64,000 bases of DNA from Acidobacteriota bacterium (GCA_947470805.1 CANIVU010000041.1:1-64000), one strand, 5' to 3'; positions 1 to 8,035 are shown, counted from the stretch's first letter. A program made the numbers and translations. Notes: generated by a model from the letters alone, not told the origin.

Positions 1-246
1 CATCGGCGTCCCAGAAAAAAGTAATCCGCAGGGCATCCCCGGCCAAGGTCTGCCGGGGTGCGCTCGGATTTCGGGCTCGCCAGACCCGAGAGCAAGTATA
101 TTCAGTTTTCACAGATCGAGCGGCCGGAAGTCCTTCGCAGGTACGGCCCCAAACAAAACTAAAAAACAAAAGCGGAAACTACGCCACAACCGCAGTAGTC
201 GCGGGTAGGGGAGCGTATTTTCGAGGCAACGAGTTGGTGTCCCCCC
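1..246. other. left-edge intergenic DNA, no gene recognised
   Basis: I see no convincing gene here. Two short hairpins are visible: CCCCGGC at 37-43 pairs with GCCGGGG at 52-58, and TCGGG at 71-75 pairs with CCCGA at 85-89. An A-rich stretch lies around 154-172. Several frames are open towards the window edge, but none gives a recognisable protein, so a gene tail running off the left end cannot be excluded. Confidence 0.4.
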
Positions 247-328
247 TTCGCCCTGCGGGCTTCCACCTTCGCCCGTTGGGCTTCCACCTTCGCCCTTCGG
301 GCTTCCACCTTCGCCCTTCGGGCTTCGG
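247..328. repeat. 21-bp tandem repeat, 4 copies
   Basis: Four near-identical 21-bp units (247-267, 268-288, 289-309, 310-328, the last slightly short) each start TTCGCCC, vary in the next three bases (TGC, GTT, TTC, TTC), then continue GGGCTTCCACC. GCCC/GGGC inside each unit makes a mini-hairpin. In one minus-strand frame the array reads as repeats of VEARRAK. It lies just downstream of the stop of the minus-strand terminase-like gene. Confidence 0.85.
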
Positions 329-374
329 CGGACAAGTCGGCGGACAAGTCGGCGGACAAGTCGGTGGACAAGCT
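327..374. repeat. 12-bp tandem repeat, 4 copies
   Basis: Units GGCGGACAAGTC at 327-338, 339-350 and 351-362 are identical and are followed by a variant GGTGGACAAGCT at 363-374. The array abuts the 21-bp array, so two different minisatellites sit back to back. Both unit lengths are multiples of three, so reading frames stay open through them (DLSA repeats on the minus strand). Confidence 0.85.
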
Positions 375-396
375 CCGGTCTTGGTTCTGCCGAGGG

Positions 397-1230
397 TTAC
401 TTGTTGACGTCTTGCGGCTTTTTGGGGGCCGGGACGTGGTCGTGGAATAGGGGTGGAAAGTACCACTGGTCGATGTCGGTGCGCATCATGCGGTTGATCA
501 TTTCCATCGTTACCAGCCTGTCGGCCGGCTGGATGAACTCACAGAGGAAGTCTTGGCGGTACTTGATCGGGTCCGCTGCCTTTTGCATTTCCAGGTAATC
601 GGGGTCGATCTCCGGGCAGTCGGTGACTGGGGAGAAGATTTTGGTCCAGCGCTTGTCGGGGCCGTGCCAGATGTTGAAGAAGAATCCGGCTTGGCGGCGC
701 GGCGTGCTCATTAGCCAGATGGCTCCTCTGGTCCTTGCTACTGATGCGCTGACGGACCAGTAGACGTTGTCTTGGACCAGGGCGGCTTCGTCGACTACCA
801 GGACGTTGGCGGTGTTGCCGACGGAGGTGTCGCCGCTGTGGGCTACTGCGATGATGTTGCTTCCGTTGGGTAGTTCCAGTGAGAACGGGAAGCCTAATAC
901 TCTTCTTAGCTTGATGTTGAGCTTGGGCAGGAAGCGGGTGGCTCTATTAATGAGAATGGCCGCTTGGTGCTTTGTGCGGCTTAGGATCACTATTGTTTGA
1001 TCCGGCTTTTCTACTGCGTGGTGGAGGGCTTTGATTGCGATGGTTGTTGTCTTGCCCCATTGGCGGTTGCAGCAGAGGATCAGGTATTTGGCGTCGGAGT
1101 TGAGGACTTCGGCCTGTTTGGGACTGGGGTGGAAGTTGAGTTTTTGTTCGGCCCAGTCGGCGGTTGATTTTGGGCATGGGGGGGCTGTCAGGGGAGTTGG
1201 GTTGAACTGGTTTGACAGCGCTTTTAGCAT
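397..1230 (-). CDS. terminase large subunit-like ATPase, nuclease half absent
   Basis: The 277-residue product has the ATPase core of phage terminase large subunits (the DNA-packaging motor): a Walker A-like segment CNRQWGKTT near residue 55, a Walker B segment NVLVVDEAA near 142, and a coupling-type segment LMSTPRR near 173. Full-length TerL proteins are usually 450-600 residues with a C-terminal RNase H-like nuclease. Here the protein ends soon after the ATPase, so packaging and cutting are unlikely. The start has a good site (GAAGGAAGAA before ATG). The partner gene lies 110 bp upstream on the same strand, and no capsid, portal or tail genes are visible. A domesticated or mobile helicase-like role is inference; a decaying prophage remnant is the alternative. 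Confidence 0.7.
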   Translation of the reverse strand: MLKALSNQFNPTPLTAPPCPKSTADWAEQKLNFHPSPKQAEVLNSDAKYLILCCNRQWGKTTTIAIKALHHAVEKPDQTIVILSRTKHQAAILINRATRFLPKLNIKLRRVLGFPFSLELPNGSNIIAVAHSGDTSVGNTANVLVVDEAALVQDNVYWSVSASVARTRGAIWLMSTPRRQAGFFFNIWHGPDKRWTKIFSPVTDCPEIDPDYLEMQKAADPIKYRQDFLCEFIQPADRLVTMEMINRMMRTDIDQWYFPPLFHDHVPAPKKPQDVNK

Positions 1231-1277
1231 TTCTTCCTTCTGTGTTCGTCAGTTGTATCGCGTCTTGGGTACACACT

Positions 1278-1298
1278 CCGGCGCGCGAGGCGCGCCGG
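1278..1298. other. GC-rich hairpin between the terminase-like gene and its partner
   Basis: CCGGCGCGC (1278-1286) pairs perfectly with GCGCGCCGG (1290-1298) around a GAG loop. It lies in the 110-bp gap between the two minus-strand genes. It has no T-tract, so it may attenuate or punctuate rather than terminate. Confidence 0.5.
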
Positions 1299-1340
1299 GC
1301 GAGTCTGTCCCCGGGGCGGTGACTGGTTGCACCTGTGGTT

Positions 1341-2069
1341 TTATGCAGCTCGCCTTGGGGCGGGCGGCAGATCGTCTTCGATGTCGATGCCTTTGGCGAC
1401 GTCGTCGGGCGGGAGGATGACGATTTTGTGGTTGGGGAACTCGCGGCGGTAGGCGGCGAGGACTTCTGGCGTCGGCTCGGTGACGTAGACGGTCGGTTCG
1501 CTATTTTCGGTTTCTGGCTCGGGTTCTTGTGTTTCCAATGGTTTGGCGACCGTGGGGAACTCTTTATTCACCAATTTGATTTCGCGGCGGAGACGGGCGA
1601 TGCGGCGCTCCAGGCGATCGATCTGGCGCTCCATCTTTTCGATGGGGGCGGTGCCGGTGTAGAGCTTTTTGGCCACTTGGGCCTGGTAGTAGTCGTCCTC
1701 GTGCTCTTCGGGGACGGGGGCGTCGTGGCGGGCGGCTTCCATGAGCTCGATGTTCCAGATGGAGTTGAGGTCGGTCTGGAGGCGGTCGATCTGCCAGCGG
1801 GCGATGGCGATTTGACGGACCATGGCGGCGGCTTCCTGATTGACAGGCAGGTAGATTTGAGTCAGCTGATTGATCAGCGCGTAGAACTTTTTGCGGTCCT
1901 CGTGGCAGAGGATGCCGGAGTTGGGCGGGACGAATTGGGCGAGGGTTTCGGCGTTCTCGCCGGTTTTGAGGGAGTTGAGGCGCGATTGGGCTTTGCCTGC
2001 TTCCGTCTTCGGTCCGCGGGACTTGGCGCCGTTTTCGCGGGCGATGCGGGCTTTGTCTTCTGGTGTCAT
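1341..2069 (-). CDS. conserved 'GAKSRGPKT' protein, possible terminase small-subunit-like partner
   Basis: This 242-residue hydrophilic protein opens with the basic motif ARENGAKSRGPKTEAGKAQS and an N-rich turn (RLNSLKTG), a signature I associate with acidobacterial proteins encoded beside terminase-like genes. The middle is helical and charged (about 140-180, ERQIDRLERRIARLRRE), likely a coiled coil. The C-terminus is acidic and proline-rich. I chose the start at 2069 because AAAGGAAC precedes the ATG; a longer frame to 2156 would run into the hairpin at 2097-2127. A DNA-binding or adaptor role for the neighbouring ATPase is inferred from order and charge only. Confidence 0.65.
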   Translation of the reverse strand: MTPEDKARIARENGAKSRGPKTEAGKAQSRLNSLKTGENAETLAQFVPPNSGILCHEDRKKFYALINQLTQIYLPVNQEAAAMVRQIAIARWQIDRLQTDLNSIWNIELMEAARHDAPVPEEHEDDYYQAQVAKKLYTGTAPIEKMERQIDRLERRIARLRREIKLVNKEFPTVAKPLETQEPEPETENSEPTVYVTEPTPEVLAAYRREFPNHKIVILPPDDVAKGIDIEDDLPPAPRRAA

Positions 2070-2096
2070 GTTCGTTCCTTTCTGCGCTGTAAAATG

Positions 2097-2127
2097 CAAA
2101 CGCCCTCGCGAGTGGCGAGGGCGTTTG
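2097..2127. other. 13-bp perfect inverted repeat upstream of the GAKSRGPKT gene
   Basis: CAAACGCCCTCGC (2097-2109) is the exact reverse complement of GCGAGGGCGTTTG (2115-2127), with a GAGTG loop. A-runs on one side and T-runs on the other make it terminator-like in both directions. It sits 28 bp upstream of the minus-strand start, so it could also be an operator or a boundary of an inserted unit. Confidence 0.65.
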
Positions 2128-2278
2128 GGGGTGAGGACTTCCTGACCCGATCTCAAGCTAGCACGGCTGGCAAGGGTTTTGAGGGGTGGATTTTTTCAGG
2201 TTGTTGATTTGAAGGGAAATATTTCGTTTCAAAACTTGTGACCCGCATGATTTAGGGGGGACAAAACGGCGGCGACGG

Positions 2279-2635
2279 ATGGCAGTATGGGCAACTAAGT
2301 TCTGGGAACTACCGCGGCGGGAGAAGCTGCTGCTGGCCGAGGCGGCGGTGTTTGTTGCGGCGAGCCGGATGGCGCTGAGGTGCCGGCGTAGAGAGAACTC
2401 GTGGAGGCCGCTGGGGATTCCGATGTGGACGGTGGGCGGGGTGGACGCTGAGCGGATGGCGTGGGCGGTGAGTGTGACGGCGGAGCGGAGGATGGCGATG
2501 AGGCGGGCCTCCTGCTCGACCGGGAGGAACATGGCGGATTCGGCGGCGGGCGTGGCTGCGGGAAGCCTTGATGATAGCTCTGGAAGGGGGCTTTTGACCA
2601 TACCCCCGGTTTCTGCTATTCTGGAAGCCTTGTAA
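2279..2635 (+). pseudogene. possible truncated transglutaminase-like (lasso-peptide B2 type) remnant
   Basis: The 118-residue frame begins like the PF13471 family (lasso-peptide B2 / transglutaminase-like): ELPRREKLLLAEAAVFVAAS, then a basic helix, then AWAVSVTAERR before a cysteine (MRRASC) where the catalytic Cys would fall. What should follow (a CL..AL helix and an AHAW-type His motif) is missing in all three frames, and the 3' end overlaps the rplM promoter. I read it as a decayed gene fragment. Chance resemblance in GC-rich DNA is a real alternative. Confidence 0.3.
2594..2622 (+). promoter_or_regulatory. candidate sigma-70 promoter of rplM-rpsI
   Basis: TTGACC at 2594-2599 and TATTCT at 2617-2622 are separated by 17 bp, with TG at 2614-2615 forming an extended -10 element. 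The distance to the rplM start (2660) leaves a leader of about 30 nt. Confidence 0.6.
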
Positions 2636-2659
2636 CGATTGCAGGGAGATCGTCTGTCC

Positions 2660-3088
2660 ATGAGCACTGTAGTTCCGTCTGGGAAAAACATCCAGAGAAA
2701 TTGGTACGTGATTGACGCCGGCGAGATGGTTGTCGGCCGCGTTGCCACCGAAGTTGCCCGCATTTTGATGGGCAAACATAAGACCACGTATACCCCATAC
2801 ATCGATATGGGCGACCACGTCATCATCGTCAACGCCGATAAGGTTCGTTTGACCGGTAAGAAAGAAGACCAGAAGCTCTATCGCTATCACTCCGGATATC
2901 CGGGTGGTTTGCGCGAAGTTGCCGCAAAACGCATGCGTCAAACTCGCCCGATCAAGATTCTGGAAGAAGCCGTGTCGGGAATGTTGCCGAAAAATAAACT
3001 GGGCAAGCAGATGTACCGGAAACTGAACGTCTACGCCGGCCCCCAACACCCCCACCAAGCGCAGACGCCGCAGGCGTTGTCGCTGTAG
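2660..3088 (+). CDS. rplM: 50S ribosomal protein L13
   Basis: The 142-residue product is a full-length L13 of the large ribosomal subunit, with the family hallmarks NWYVIDAGEMVVGRVATEVA near the N-terminus, LMGKHK, HVIIVNADKVRLTG, KLYRYHSGYPGG and GMLPKNKLG. The start at 2660 follows AGGGAGA; a frame starting at 2639 adds seven unlikely residues. The gene lies directly upstream of rpsI, the usual pairing, and behind the promoter at 2594-2622. L13 is an early assembly protein of the 50S subunit. Confidence 0.97.
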   Translation: MSTVVPSGKNIQRNWYVIDAGEMVVGRVATEVARILMGKHKTTYTPYIDMGDHVIIVNADKVRLTGKKEDQKLYRYHSGYPGGLREVAAKRMRQTRPIKILEEAVSGMLPKNKLGKQMYRKLNVYAGPQHPHQAQTPQALSL

Positions 3089-3112
3089 TATCCGAGAGAG
3101 GACAGTAGAGAA

Positions 3113-3508
3113 GTGGCTGCATTGACTCAATGGCTTGGCACCGGCCGCCGCAAGCGTGGCGTTGCCCGCGTGTTCCTGCGGAATGGTTCGGGCGCGATCG
3201 TGATTAACGGACGTCCGTACGATCAGTACTTTACGAATGAAAGCTCGCGGCTGCTGTGCCGTCAGGCCCTCCAGGCCACCGAAACGTCGGACAAGTTCGA
3301 CGTTCTGGTGTTAGCCAATGGCGGCGGCATGACTGGCCAGGCTGGCGCGGTCCGCCTGGGTATCTCCCGTGCGCTCATCAACTTCAACGCGGAACTCCGC
3401 GGCAAGTTGAAGAGCATGGGCTACCTGACGCGCGATCCTCGCGAACACGAGCGCAAGAAATACGGGCAGAAGGGCGCCCGCAAGCGGTTCCAGTTCTCCA
3501 AGCGCTAA
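3113..3508 (+). CDS. rpsI: 30S ribosomal protein S9
   Basis: The 131-residue S9 homologue has the N-terminal [15 protein letters not shown] segment, the central [19 protein letters not shown], and the basic C-terminal tail ending KRFQFSKR, which in the family reaches into the ribosomal P-site. Translation starts at GTG, preceded by a purine-rich GAGAGAGGACAG stretch. It is 24 bp downstream of rplM and surely co-transcribed. Confidence 0.97.
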   Translation: MAALTQWLGTGRRKRGVARVFLRNGSGAIVINGRPYDQYFTNESSRLLCRQALQATETSDKFDVLVLANGGGMTGQAGAVRLGISRALINFNAELRGKLKSMGYLTRDPREHERKKYGQKGARKRFQFSKR

Positions 3509-3562
3509 TTCGCGCCTGGATGGGATCCGTTTCCATCAACCCGGATATTCCGCACATCTTTG

Positions 3563-3598
3563 CCGGCAGGACAAATCTCGTTTGGATGGTCCTGCCGG
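3563..3598 (+). terminator. hairpin between rpsI and rpsB
   Basis: CCGGCAGGAC (3563-3572) pairs with GTCCTGCCGG (3589-3598) around a 16-nt loop. Only TT follows, so termination would be weak. It might separate rplM-rpsI from rpsB-tsf or act as an S2 leader structure. Confidence 0.5.
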
Positions 3599-3633
3599 TT
3601 CGTGTGTGAATTCCACAAAACCTAGGAGCTACA

Positions 3634-4500
3634 TTGCCTGCAATTTCCATGAAGGAATTGCTCGAAGCCGGCGTTCACTTCGGGCACCAGACCAAGCGCT
3701 GGAATCCAAAAATGAAAGAATACATTTTTGGCGAACGTAACGGGATCTACATTGTCGATCTGCAGAAGACCTTGAAGTTGTTCAAGGAAGCCATGGCGTA
3801 TGTGGCCGAGATGGCGTCGCAGGGGAAAAACGTCCTCTTCGTCGGCACCAAGCGGCAGGCGCAGGAGGCGATTGCTGAAGAAGCGGGCCGTTGCTCGATG
3901 TTCTACATCAATCACCGCTGGCTGGGCGGATTGCTGACGAACTATTCGACGGTGAAGCGGTCGATTGAGCGTCTGAAGATGCTCGAGGACATGCACGAGA
4001 CGGGCAACTACGGTGGCCGGACGAAGAAGGAAATCGGACAGTTGGAGCGGGAACGCAAACACCTGTCGCAGAACCTTTCGGGTATCCGTGACATGGGCCG
4101 TTTGCCGGACGTGCTGTTCGTGATCGACTCGAACAAAGAAGAGATTGCGGTGGCGGAAGCGCGGCGGCTGGGCATCCCGGTTGTGGCCGTGGTGGACACC
4201 AACTGCGATCCCGACCAGGTGGACTACGTGATTCCGGGCAACGACGATGCGTTGCGCGCGATCCGGTTGTTCACGAACAAGATTGCCGAAGCTTGCATTG
4301 AAGGCCGCCAGCAGGTGACCGAGAGCGAGCTGGGCGTGATGACGCAGGACGGCGACGAGAGCGTTGACCTGGAAAATGCCGAGCAGTATCTGGACCCGCA
4401 GTTCAGTGCGCAGCTGATGTCGGAAACGACGGCGGAAGCGCAGGACGACGAACTGGCTGGCGTGCCGGCGAAGTACAAAGCAAACCTCGTCGACGAATAA
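3634..4500 (+). CDS. rpsB: 30S ribosomal protein S2
   Basis: The 288-residue product carries S2 signatures: [20 protein letters not shown], the FVGTKRQAQ segment, [11 protein letters not shown], and LPDVLFVID followed by [13 protein letters not shown]. It is longer than the typical 230-260 residues because of an acidic C-terminal extension. The TTG start is supported by AGGAG at 3624-3628; an ATG five codons in is possible. It heads the rpsB-tsf-pyrH-frr order typical of many bacteria. Confidence 0.97.
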   Translation: MPAISMKELLEAGVHFGHQTKRWNPKMKEYIFGERNGIYIVDLQKTLKLFKEAMAYVAEMASQGKNVLFVGTKRQAQEAIAEEAGRCSMFYINHRWLGGLLTNYSTVKRSIERLKMLEDMHETGNYGGRTKKEIGQLERERKHLSQNLSGIRDMGRLPDVLFVIDSNKEEIAVAEARRLGIPVVAVVDTNCDPDQVDYVIPGNDDALRAIRLFTNKIAEACIEGRQQVTESELGVMTQDGDESVDLENAEQYLDPQFSAQLMSETTAEAQDDELAGVPAKYKANLVDE

Positions 4501-4518
4501 ACGTCGAACCACTCCATT

Positions 4519-4560
4519 GGGCGATTGGCGATTCCCTTCCCGGGGCGGAGCCAATCGCCC
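4519..4560 (+). other. hairpin between rpsB and tsf
   Basis: GGGCGATTGGC (4519-4529) pairs with GCCAATCGCCC (4550-4560) around a 20-nt GC-rich loop. No T-tract follows. An attenuator or mRNA-processing site in the rpsB-tsf intergenic region is plausible. Confidence 0.55.
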
Positions 4561-4605
4561 TTACTCCCCCCTTTTTCATACCGTTTCCAAACCAAGAGAG
4601 GCATT

Positions 4606-5511
4606 ATGGCGGAAATCACCGCATTGATGGTGAAGCAACTGCGCGAGCGTACGGGCGCAGGCATGATGGAATGCAAGAAGGCCCTGGAAGAGGCCAATGG
4701 CAGCATCGACGACGCTGTGGACGTACTGCGTAAGCGCGGTATCGCTTCGGCTGCGAAGAAGGCGACGCGTTCGACCAAGCAGGGTTCGATCACGGTGGCG
4801 CTGAGCGGCGACCGGGCGGCGGGCACGATCCTGGAATTCAACTGTGAATCCGACTTCGTGGCGCGCACGGAAGACTTCCAGACGATGGTCGGCGAGCTGA
4901 CGCAGCAGGCGTTGGAAGCGCCTCTGGGCACGACGCGCGACGCGATGTTGGAAGCGCCCTACCGGGCCGACGCGACGCAGACCGTGCAGCAGATCATTGC
5001 CGGCAAGATTGGCAAGATCGGCGAGAACATGCAGATTGCGCGTTTCGAGAAGATCGAAGGCGGACTGTTGGGCACCTACATTCACCCGGGCGCGCAGTTG
5101 GGCGTGTTGGTGCAGGTGACTGGCGCGTCGCCGGCGACGGCTTCGAACGAAGAGATCCAGGAACTGTTGCGCGACGTGGCGATGCAGGTGGCCGCGGCCG
5201 ATCCGCAGTTCGTGCGGCGCGAAGAAGTGACCACGGCGACGTTGGACAAAGAACGCGAAATTCAGCGTGAGCGGGCACGGCAGGAAGGCAAGCCGGAGAA
5301 GGTCATCGACAAGATGATTGAAGGCCGGATGTCGAAGTACTTTGAAGAGTTCTGCCTGTTGGAACAGCCGTTCATCAAAGACAACACGGTGACGGTGGGC
5401 CAGCTGGTGGCCGATAAGGCCAAGAAGATCGGCGAACCGTTGGCTGTTGCCCGGTTTGTGCGCTACAAGGTTGGCGAAACGGCTCCGGCCGACGCGCCGG
5501 CTGAGGCGTAA
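4606..5511 (+). CDS. tsf: translation elongation factor Ts
   Basis: The 301-residue EF-Ts homologue exchanges GDP for GTP on EF-Tu. The N-terminal UBA-like region reads VKQLRERTGAGMMECKKALE, followed by the family segment LRKRGIASAAKKATR and, in the core domain, FNCESDFVARTEDF. The C-terminal part carries EQPFIKDNTVTVGQL. The start at 4606 follows AAGAGAGG; an upstream in-frame ATG at 4525 would fall inside the intergenic hairpin. pyrH follows after 6 bp. Confidence 0.97.
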   Translation: MAEITALMVKQLRERTGAGMMECKKALEEANGSIDDAVDVLRKRGIASAAKKATRSTKQGSITVALSGDRAAGTILEFNCESDFVARTEDFQTMVGELTQQALEAPLGTTRDAMLEAPYRADATQTVQQIIAGKIGKIGENMQIARFEKIEGGLLGTYIHPGAQLGVLVQVTGASPATASNEEIQELLRDVAMQVAAADPQFVRREEVTTATLDKEREIQRERARQEGKPEKVIDKMIEGRMSKYFEEFCLLEQPFIKDNTVTVGQLVADKAKKIGEPLAVARFVRYKVGETAPADAPAEA

Positions 5512-5517
5512 TCGAAC

Positions 5518-6225
5518 GTGGCACAGTACGCTCGAATCCTTCTGAAGTTGAGCGGCGAGGTACTGGCCGGTGGGGGCGGTTTTGGCATTGACCAAGACTG
5601 CCTTCACCGGCTGGCAGCCGAAGTAGCGGAAGTTGCGCGAACGGGCGTGCAGATTGGCCTCGTTGTAGGCGGAGGGAATTTCTTCCGCGGGGTGAGCGCG
5701 GCGGCGCGCAATATGGACCGTGTGGCGGCTGACCACATGGGGATGCTGGCGACGGTGATCAACGCGATTGCGTTGCAGGACGCGCTGGAAAAGCAGGGGA
5801 TTCCGACGCGGGTGATGACCGCGATTTCGATGGGCGCGGTGGCTGAGCCGTATATCCGGCGGCGGGCAATTCGTCATTTGGAAAAAGGCCGGATTGTGAT
5901 CTTTGGCGCGGGGACCTCGAACCCGTATTTTTCGACCGACACGGCGGCGACGCTGCGCGGGTTGGAGATTCACGCCGATGTTGTGGCGAAGGCGACTGGC
6001 GTGGACGGGGTGTATGATAAAGACCCACGGAAACATGCCGATGCCGTTCGGTATGAGACCGTGTCGTTCCAGGACGTGCTGGCGAAGCAGTTGGGCGTGA
6101 TGGACGCCTCGGCGGTGGCGATGTGCCGGGACAACAAATTGCCGATTTGCGTATTTGACCTGCGGCAGCCGGGGAATATCATGCGAGTTGCCATGGGCGA
6201 GACCGTCGGCACTATGATCAAGTAA
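5518..6225 (+). CDS. pyrH: UMP kinase
   Basis: The 235-residue amino-acid-kinase-fold enzyme phosphorylates UMP to UDP. Visible motifs are [11 protein letters not shown] at the N-terminus, [22 protein letters not shown], and [15 protein letters not shown] in the acceptor region. The canonical stretch there is usually GTGNPFFTTD, so this is a mild variant. It starts with GTG six bases after tsf, with GAGG inside the tsf end as the likely ribosome site. frr follows after 14 bp. Confidence 0.97.
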   Translation: MAQYARILLKLSGEVLAGGGGFGIDQDCLHRLAAEVAEVARTGVQIGLVVGGGNFFRGVSAAARNMDRVAADHMGMLATVINAIALQDALEKQGIPTRVMTAISMGAVAEPYIRRRAIRHLEKGRIVIFGAGTSNPYFSTDTAATLRGLEIHADVVAKATGVDGVYDKDPRKHADAVRYETVSFQDVLAKQLGVMDASAVAMCRDNKLPICVFDLRQPGNIMRVAMGETVGTMIK

Positions 6226-6239
6226 GCGAGATAACTTCT

Positions 6240-6815
6240 ATGTCAACGTTTCAAACTACCAAAGAAGTGGAAGCGAGCGCGAAGACGCGCATGGAAAAGG
6301 TGCTGGCCGATTTCCAGCACGACATGACCACGATCCGGACGGGCCGGGCGTCGGTGAACATGTTGGAGCCGGTGCAGATTGAGGCGTATGGTTCGATGAT
6401 GCCCATCAACCATGTGGCGACGCTGCATGTGCCGGAGCCGGCGATGATCACGGTGCAGCCGTTCGACGTGTCGCAGATTGGCGCGATTGACAAGGCGATC
6501 CGGAACTCGGGGCTGGGGCTGAACCCGTCGAACGATGGGAAGATCATCCGGATTCCGATTCCGCCGTTGAACGAAGAGCGGCGCAAGGAACTGGCGAAGA
6601 AGCTGCACGGGATTGCTGAAGACCACCGGGTGGCGATGCGCAATGTGCGCCGGGACTCGAACGAAGCGGTGAAGAAACTGTTGAAAGACAAGCTGATCAG
6701 CGAAGACGACGACCGCCGGGCGCACGATGAGATCCAGAAGCTGACCGATGGGAACATGGCCAAGCTGGACACGCTGAGCAAGGCGAAGGAAAAAGATATC
6801 CTCGAAGTGAAGTAA
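6240..6815 (+). CDS. frr: ribosome recycling factor
   Basis: The 191-residue product splits post-termination ribosomes together with EF-G. Family signatures include RTGRASVNMLEPV, the central LNPSNDGKIIRIPIPPLNEERRKEL, and the helix RNVRRDSNEAVKKL. Length matches the family (about 185). It is the last gene of the block: two hairpins follow directly at 6837-6917. Confidence 0.97.
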   Translation: MSTFQTTKEVEASAKTRMEKVLADFQHDMTTIRTGRASVNMLEPVQIEAYGSMMPINHVATLHVPEPAMITVQPFDVSQIGAIDKAIRNSGLGLNPSNDGKIIRIPIPPLNEERRKELAKKLHGIAEDHRVAMRNVRRDSNEAVKKLLKDKLISEDDDRRAHDEIQKLTDGNMAKLDTLSKAKEKDILEVK

Positions 6816-6836
6816 ACGGCGGGGGTAGAGATACCT

Positions 6837-6878
6837 CGGAGCAATTCTTTTCGGCCCGCACCGAAAAGAATTGCTTCG
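6837..6878 (+). terminator. long hairpin after frr
   Basis: An 18-bp stem with one G-U pair (6837-6854 with 6861-6878) closes a six-base loop. No T-run follows at once, but a second hairpin with a T-tract does, so the two probably act in series. Confidence 0.7.
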
Positions 6879-6884
6879 AAGACG

Positions 6885-6917
6885 AAGTCGGGGTGGAGTA
6901 TCGGCCCCGACTTTTTT
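6885..6917 (+). terminator. intrinsic terminator of the rpsB-tsf-pyrH-frr operon
   Basis: AAGTCGGGG (6885-6893) pairs with CCCCGACTT (6905-6913), and the uninterrupted T-run extends to 6917. This is a classic Rho-independent terminator. It ends one base before an ATG at 6918, which argues that the next gene starts at the second ATG (6933). Confidence 0.85.
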
Positions 6918-6932
6918 ATGCTCAATAGAGCG

Positions 6933-8024
6933 ATGAAAAAACAGGTCTACCCTTCGAGCGGCCCCAAACCGGCCGGCCCCTATTCCCCGGGCGTGTTGTG
7001 CGGTGACTTTTTGTACGTGAGCGGGCTGGCGGCGCGGCCGGCGGCGGGTGGCGATACGCCGCCTGATTTTGCGTCGCAGGTGCGGAACAGCCTGACGAAT
7101 GTGAAATTGATTGTGGAGGCCGGCGGGTTCTCCATGCGCGATGTGGTGTATTCGCAGGTGCACCTGGCGGATATGAGCCAGTTCCCTGCCCTGGCGGGGT
7201 TGTGGAAGGAGTTTTACCCGGAGGGCGGGCCGGCGTTCAGCGTGCTGGGGATGGCGCGGATGCCAACCGATACACCGGTGCAGATTAACGCCGTGGTGGC
7301 CAAGGGCGCGGGGAAGCCGCATGTGGATGTGCGGGAGGCGGGAGGGCGGTTGTATTTCAGCGGGATTGGCGGAAAGACGCCGGCCGAGGCGATGGAAAAT
7401 CTGGCGAAGCGGGCGAAGCTGGCGGGGATTGATTTGGGGCACTTCGCGTTTTTGAACGCGTATTGTTCGAACGGGGTGACGCTGGCGCAGTTGAATGAAG
7501 TCTACGCGCCGTATTTTGATGCCGGGAATGCGCCGGCGCGGGCGTCGATGCTGGTGGATTCGTTGCCGCCGGGGATGAGTGTGGAGTTGACCGGGGTGGC
7601 GGTGCGGGACTTGTCGACGCGGCGCGTGGTGCGGCCGCGGAATATGGCACCGAGCCGGACGGCGAGCCCGGGGGTGTGGGCTGGGGATATGTTCTACTTG
7701 TCGGCCAAGAGCGGGTTCATTCCGGGGCCGAATTCGGGGATTTATACGGGCACGGTGGAGCAGCAGTTGCGACAGACGATGCGGAATTTGCTGGATGGGT
7801 TGGAGGAGACGGGGTTGGATTTGTCGCACGTGGTGGCGACGGGGGTGTATTTGGACGATGTGAACGAGTTCGCGAAAATGAATTCAGTGTATGCGTCGTT
7901 CTTTAAGGACATTCCGCCGACGCGGAGCACGTTGCAGCCGATGAAGCCGGTGGAGCGGAAGTTTTCGGCGGCGGGGACGCATCCGATGGTGGAACAGGTG
8001 TCGATGGTGGCTTGGCGGGGGTAG
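6933..8024 (+). CDS. triple RidA-domain protein (enamine/imine deaminase family)
   Basis: The 363-residue protein holds three tandem RidA (YjgF/YER057c/UK114) domains. RidA enzymes hydrolyse reactive enamine/imine intermediates and normally work as trimers of about 130 residues, so this is a trimer on one chain. Domain 1 is about 3-125 (AGPYSPGV, VSGLAA), domain 2 about 130-225 (LYFSGIGG, PARAS) and domain 3 about 235-355 (FYLSAKSGF, PTRSTL). The arginine that binds substrate carboxylate sits in PARA of domain 2 and PTRS of domain 3 but is replaced in domain 1 (PAFS). ATG 6918 overlaps the upstream terminator, so 6933 is preferred. Confidence 0.8.
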   Translation: MKKQVYPSSGPKPAGPYSPGVLCGDFLYVSGLAARPAAGGDTPPDFASQVRNSLTNVKLIVEAGGFSMRDVVYSQVHLADMSQFPALAGLWKEFYPEGGPAFSVLGMARMPTDTPVQINAVVAKGAGKPHVDVREAGGRLYFSGIGGKTPAEAMENLAKRAKLAGIDLGHFAFLNAYCSNGVTLAQLNEVYAPYFDAGNAPARASMLVDSLPPGMSVELTGVAVRDLSTRRVVRPRNMAPSRTASPGVWAGDMFYLSAKSGFIPGPNSGIYTGTVEQQLRQTMRNLLDGLEETGLDLSHVVATGVYLDDVNEFAKMNSVYASFFKDIPPTRSTLQPMKPVERKFSAAGTHPMVEQVSMVAWRG

Positions 8025-8035
8025 TTTATTGACCG

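Noticed and set aside
1-246. Candidate open frames running off the left edge
   Set aside because: None has a start, ribosome site or recognisable motif in the part visible.
247-374. Possible CRISPR array
   Set aside because: Units are contiguous with no unique spacers of constant length; it is a tandem repeat.
6918-6932. Earlier ATG for the triple RidA gene
   Set aside because: It directly follows the T-run of the frr terminator, so it could not be on a transcript starting downstream; the second ATG is preferred.
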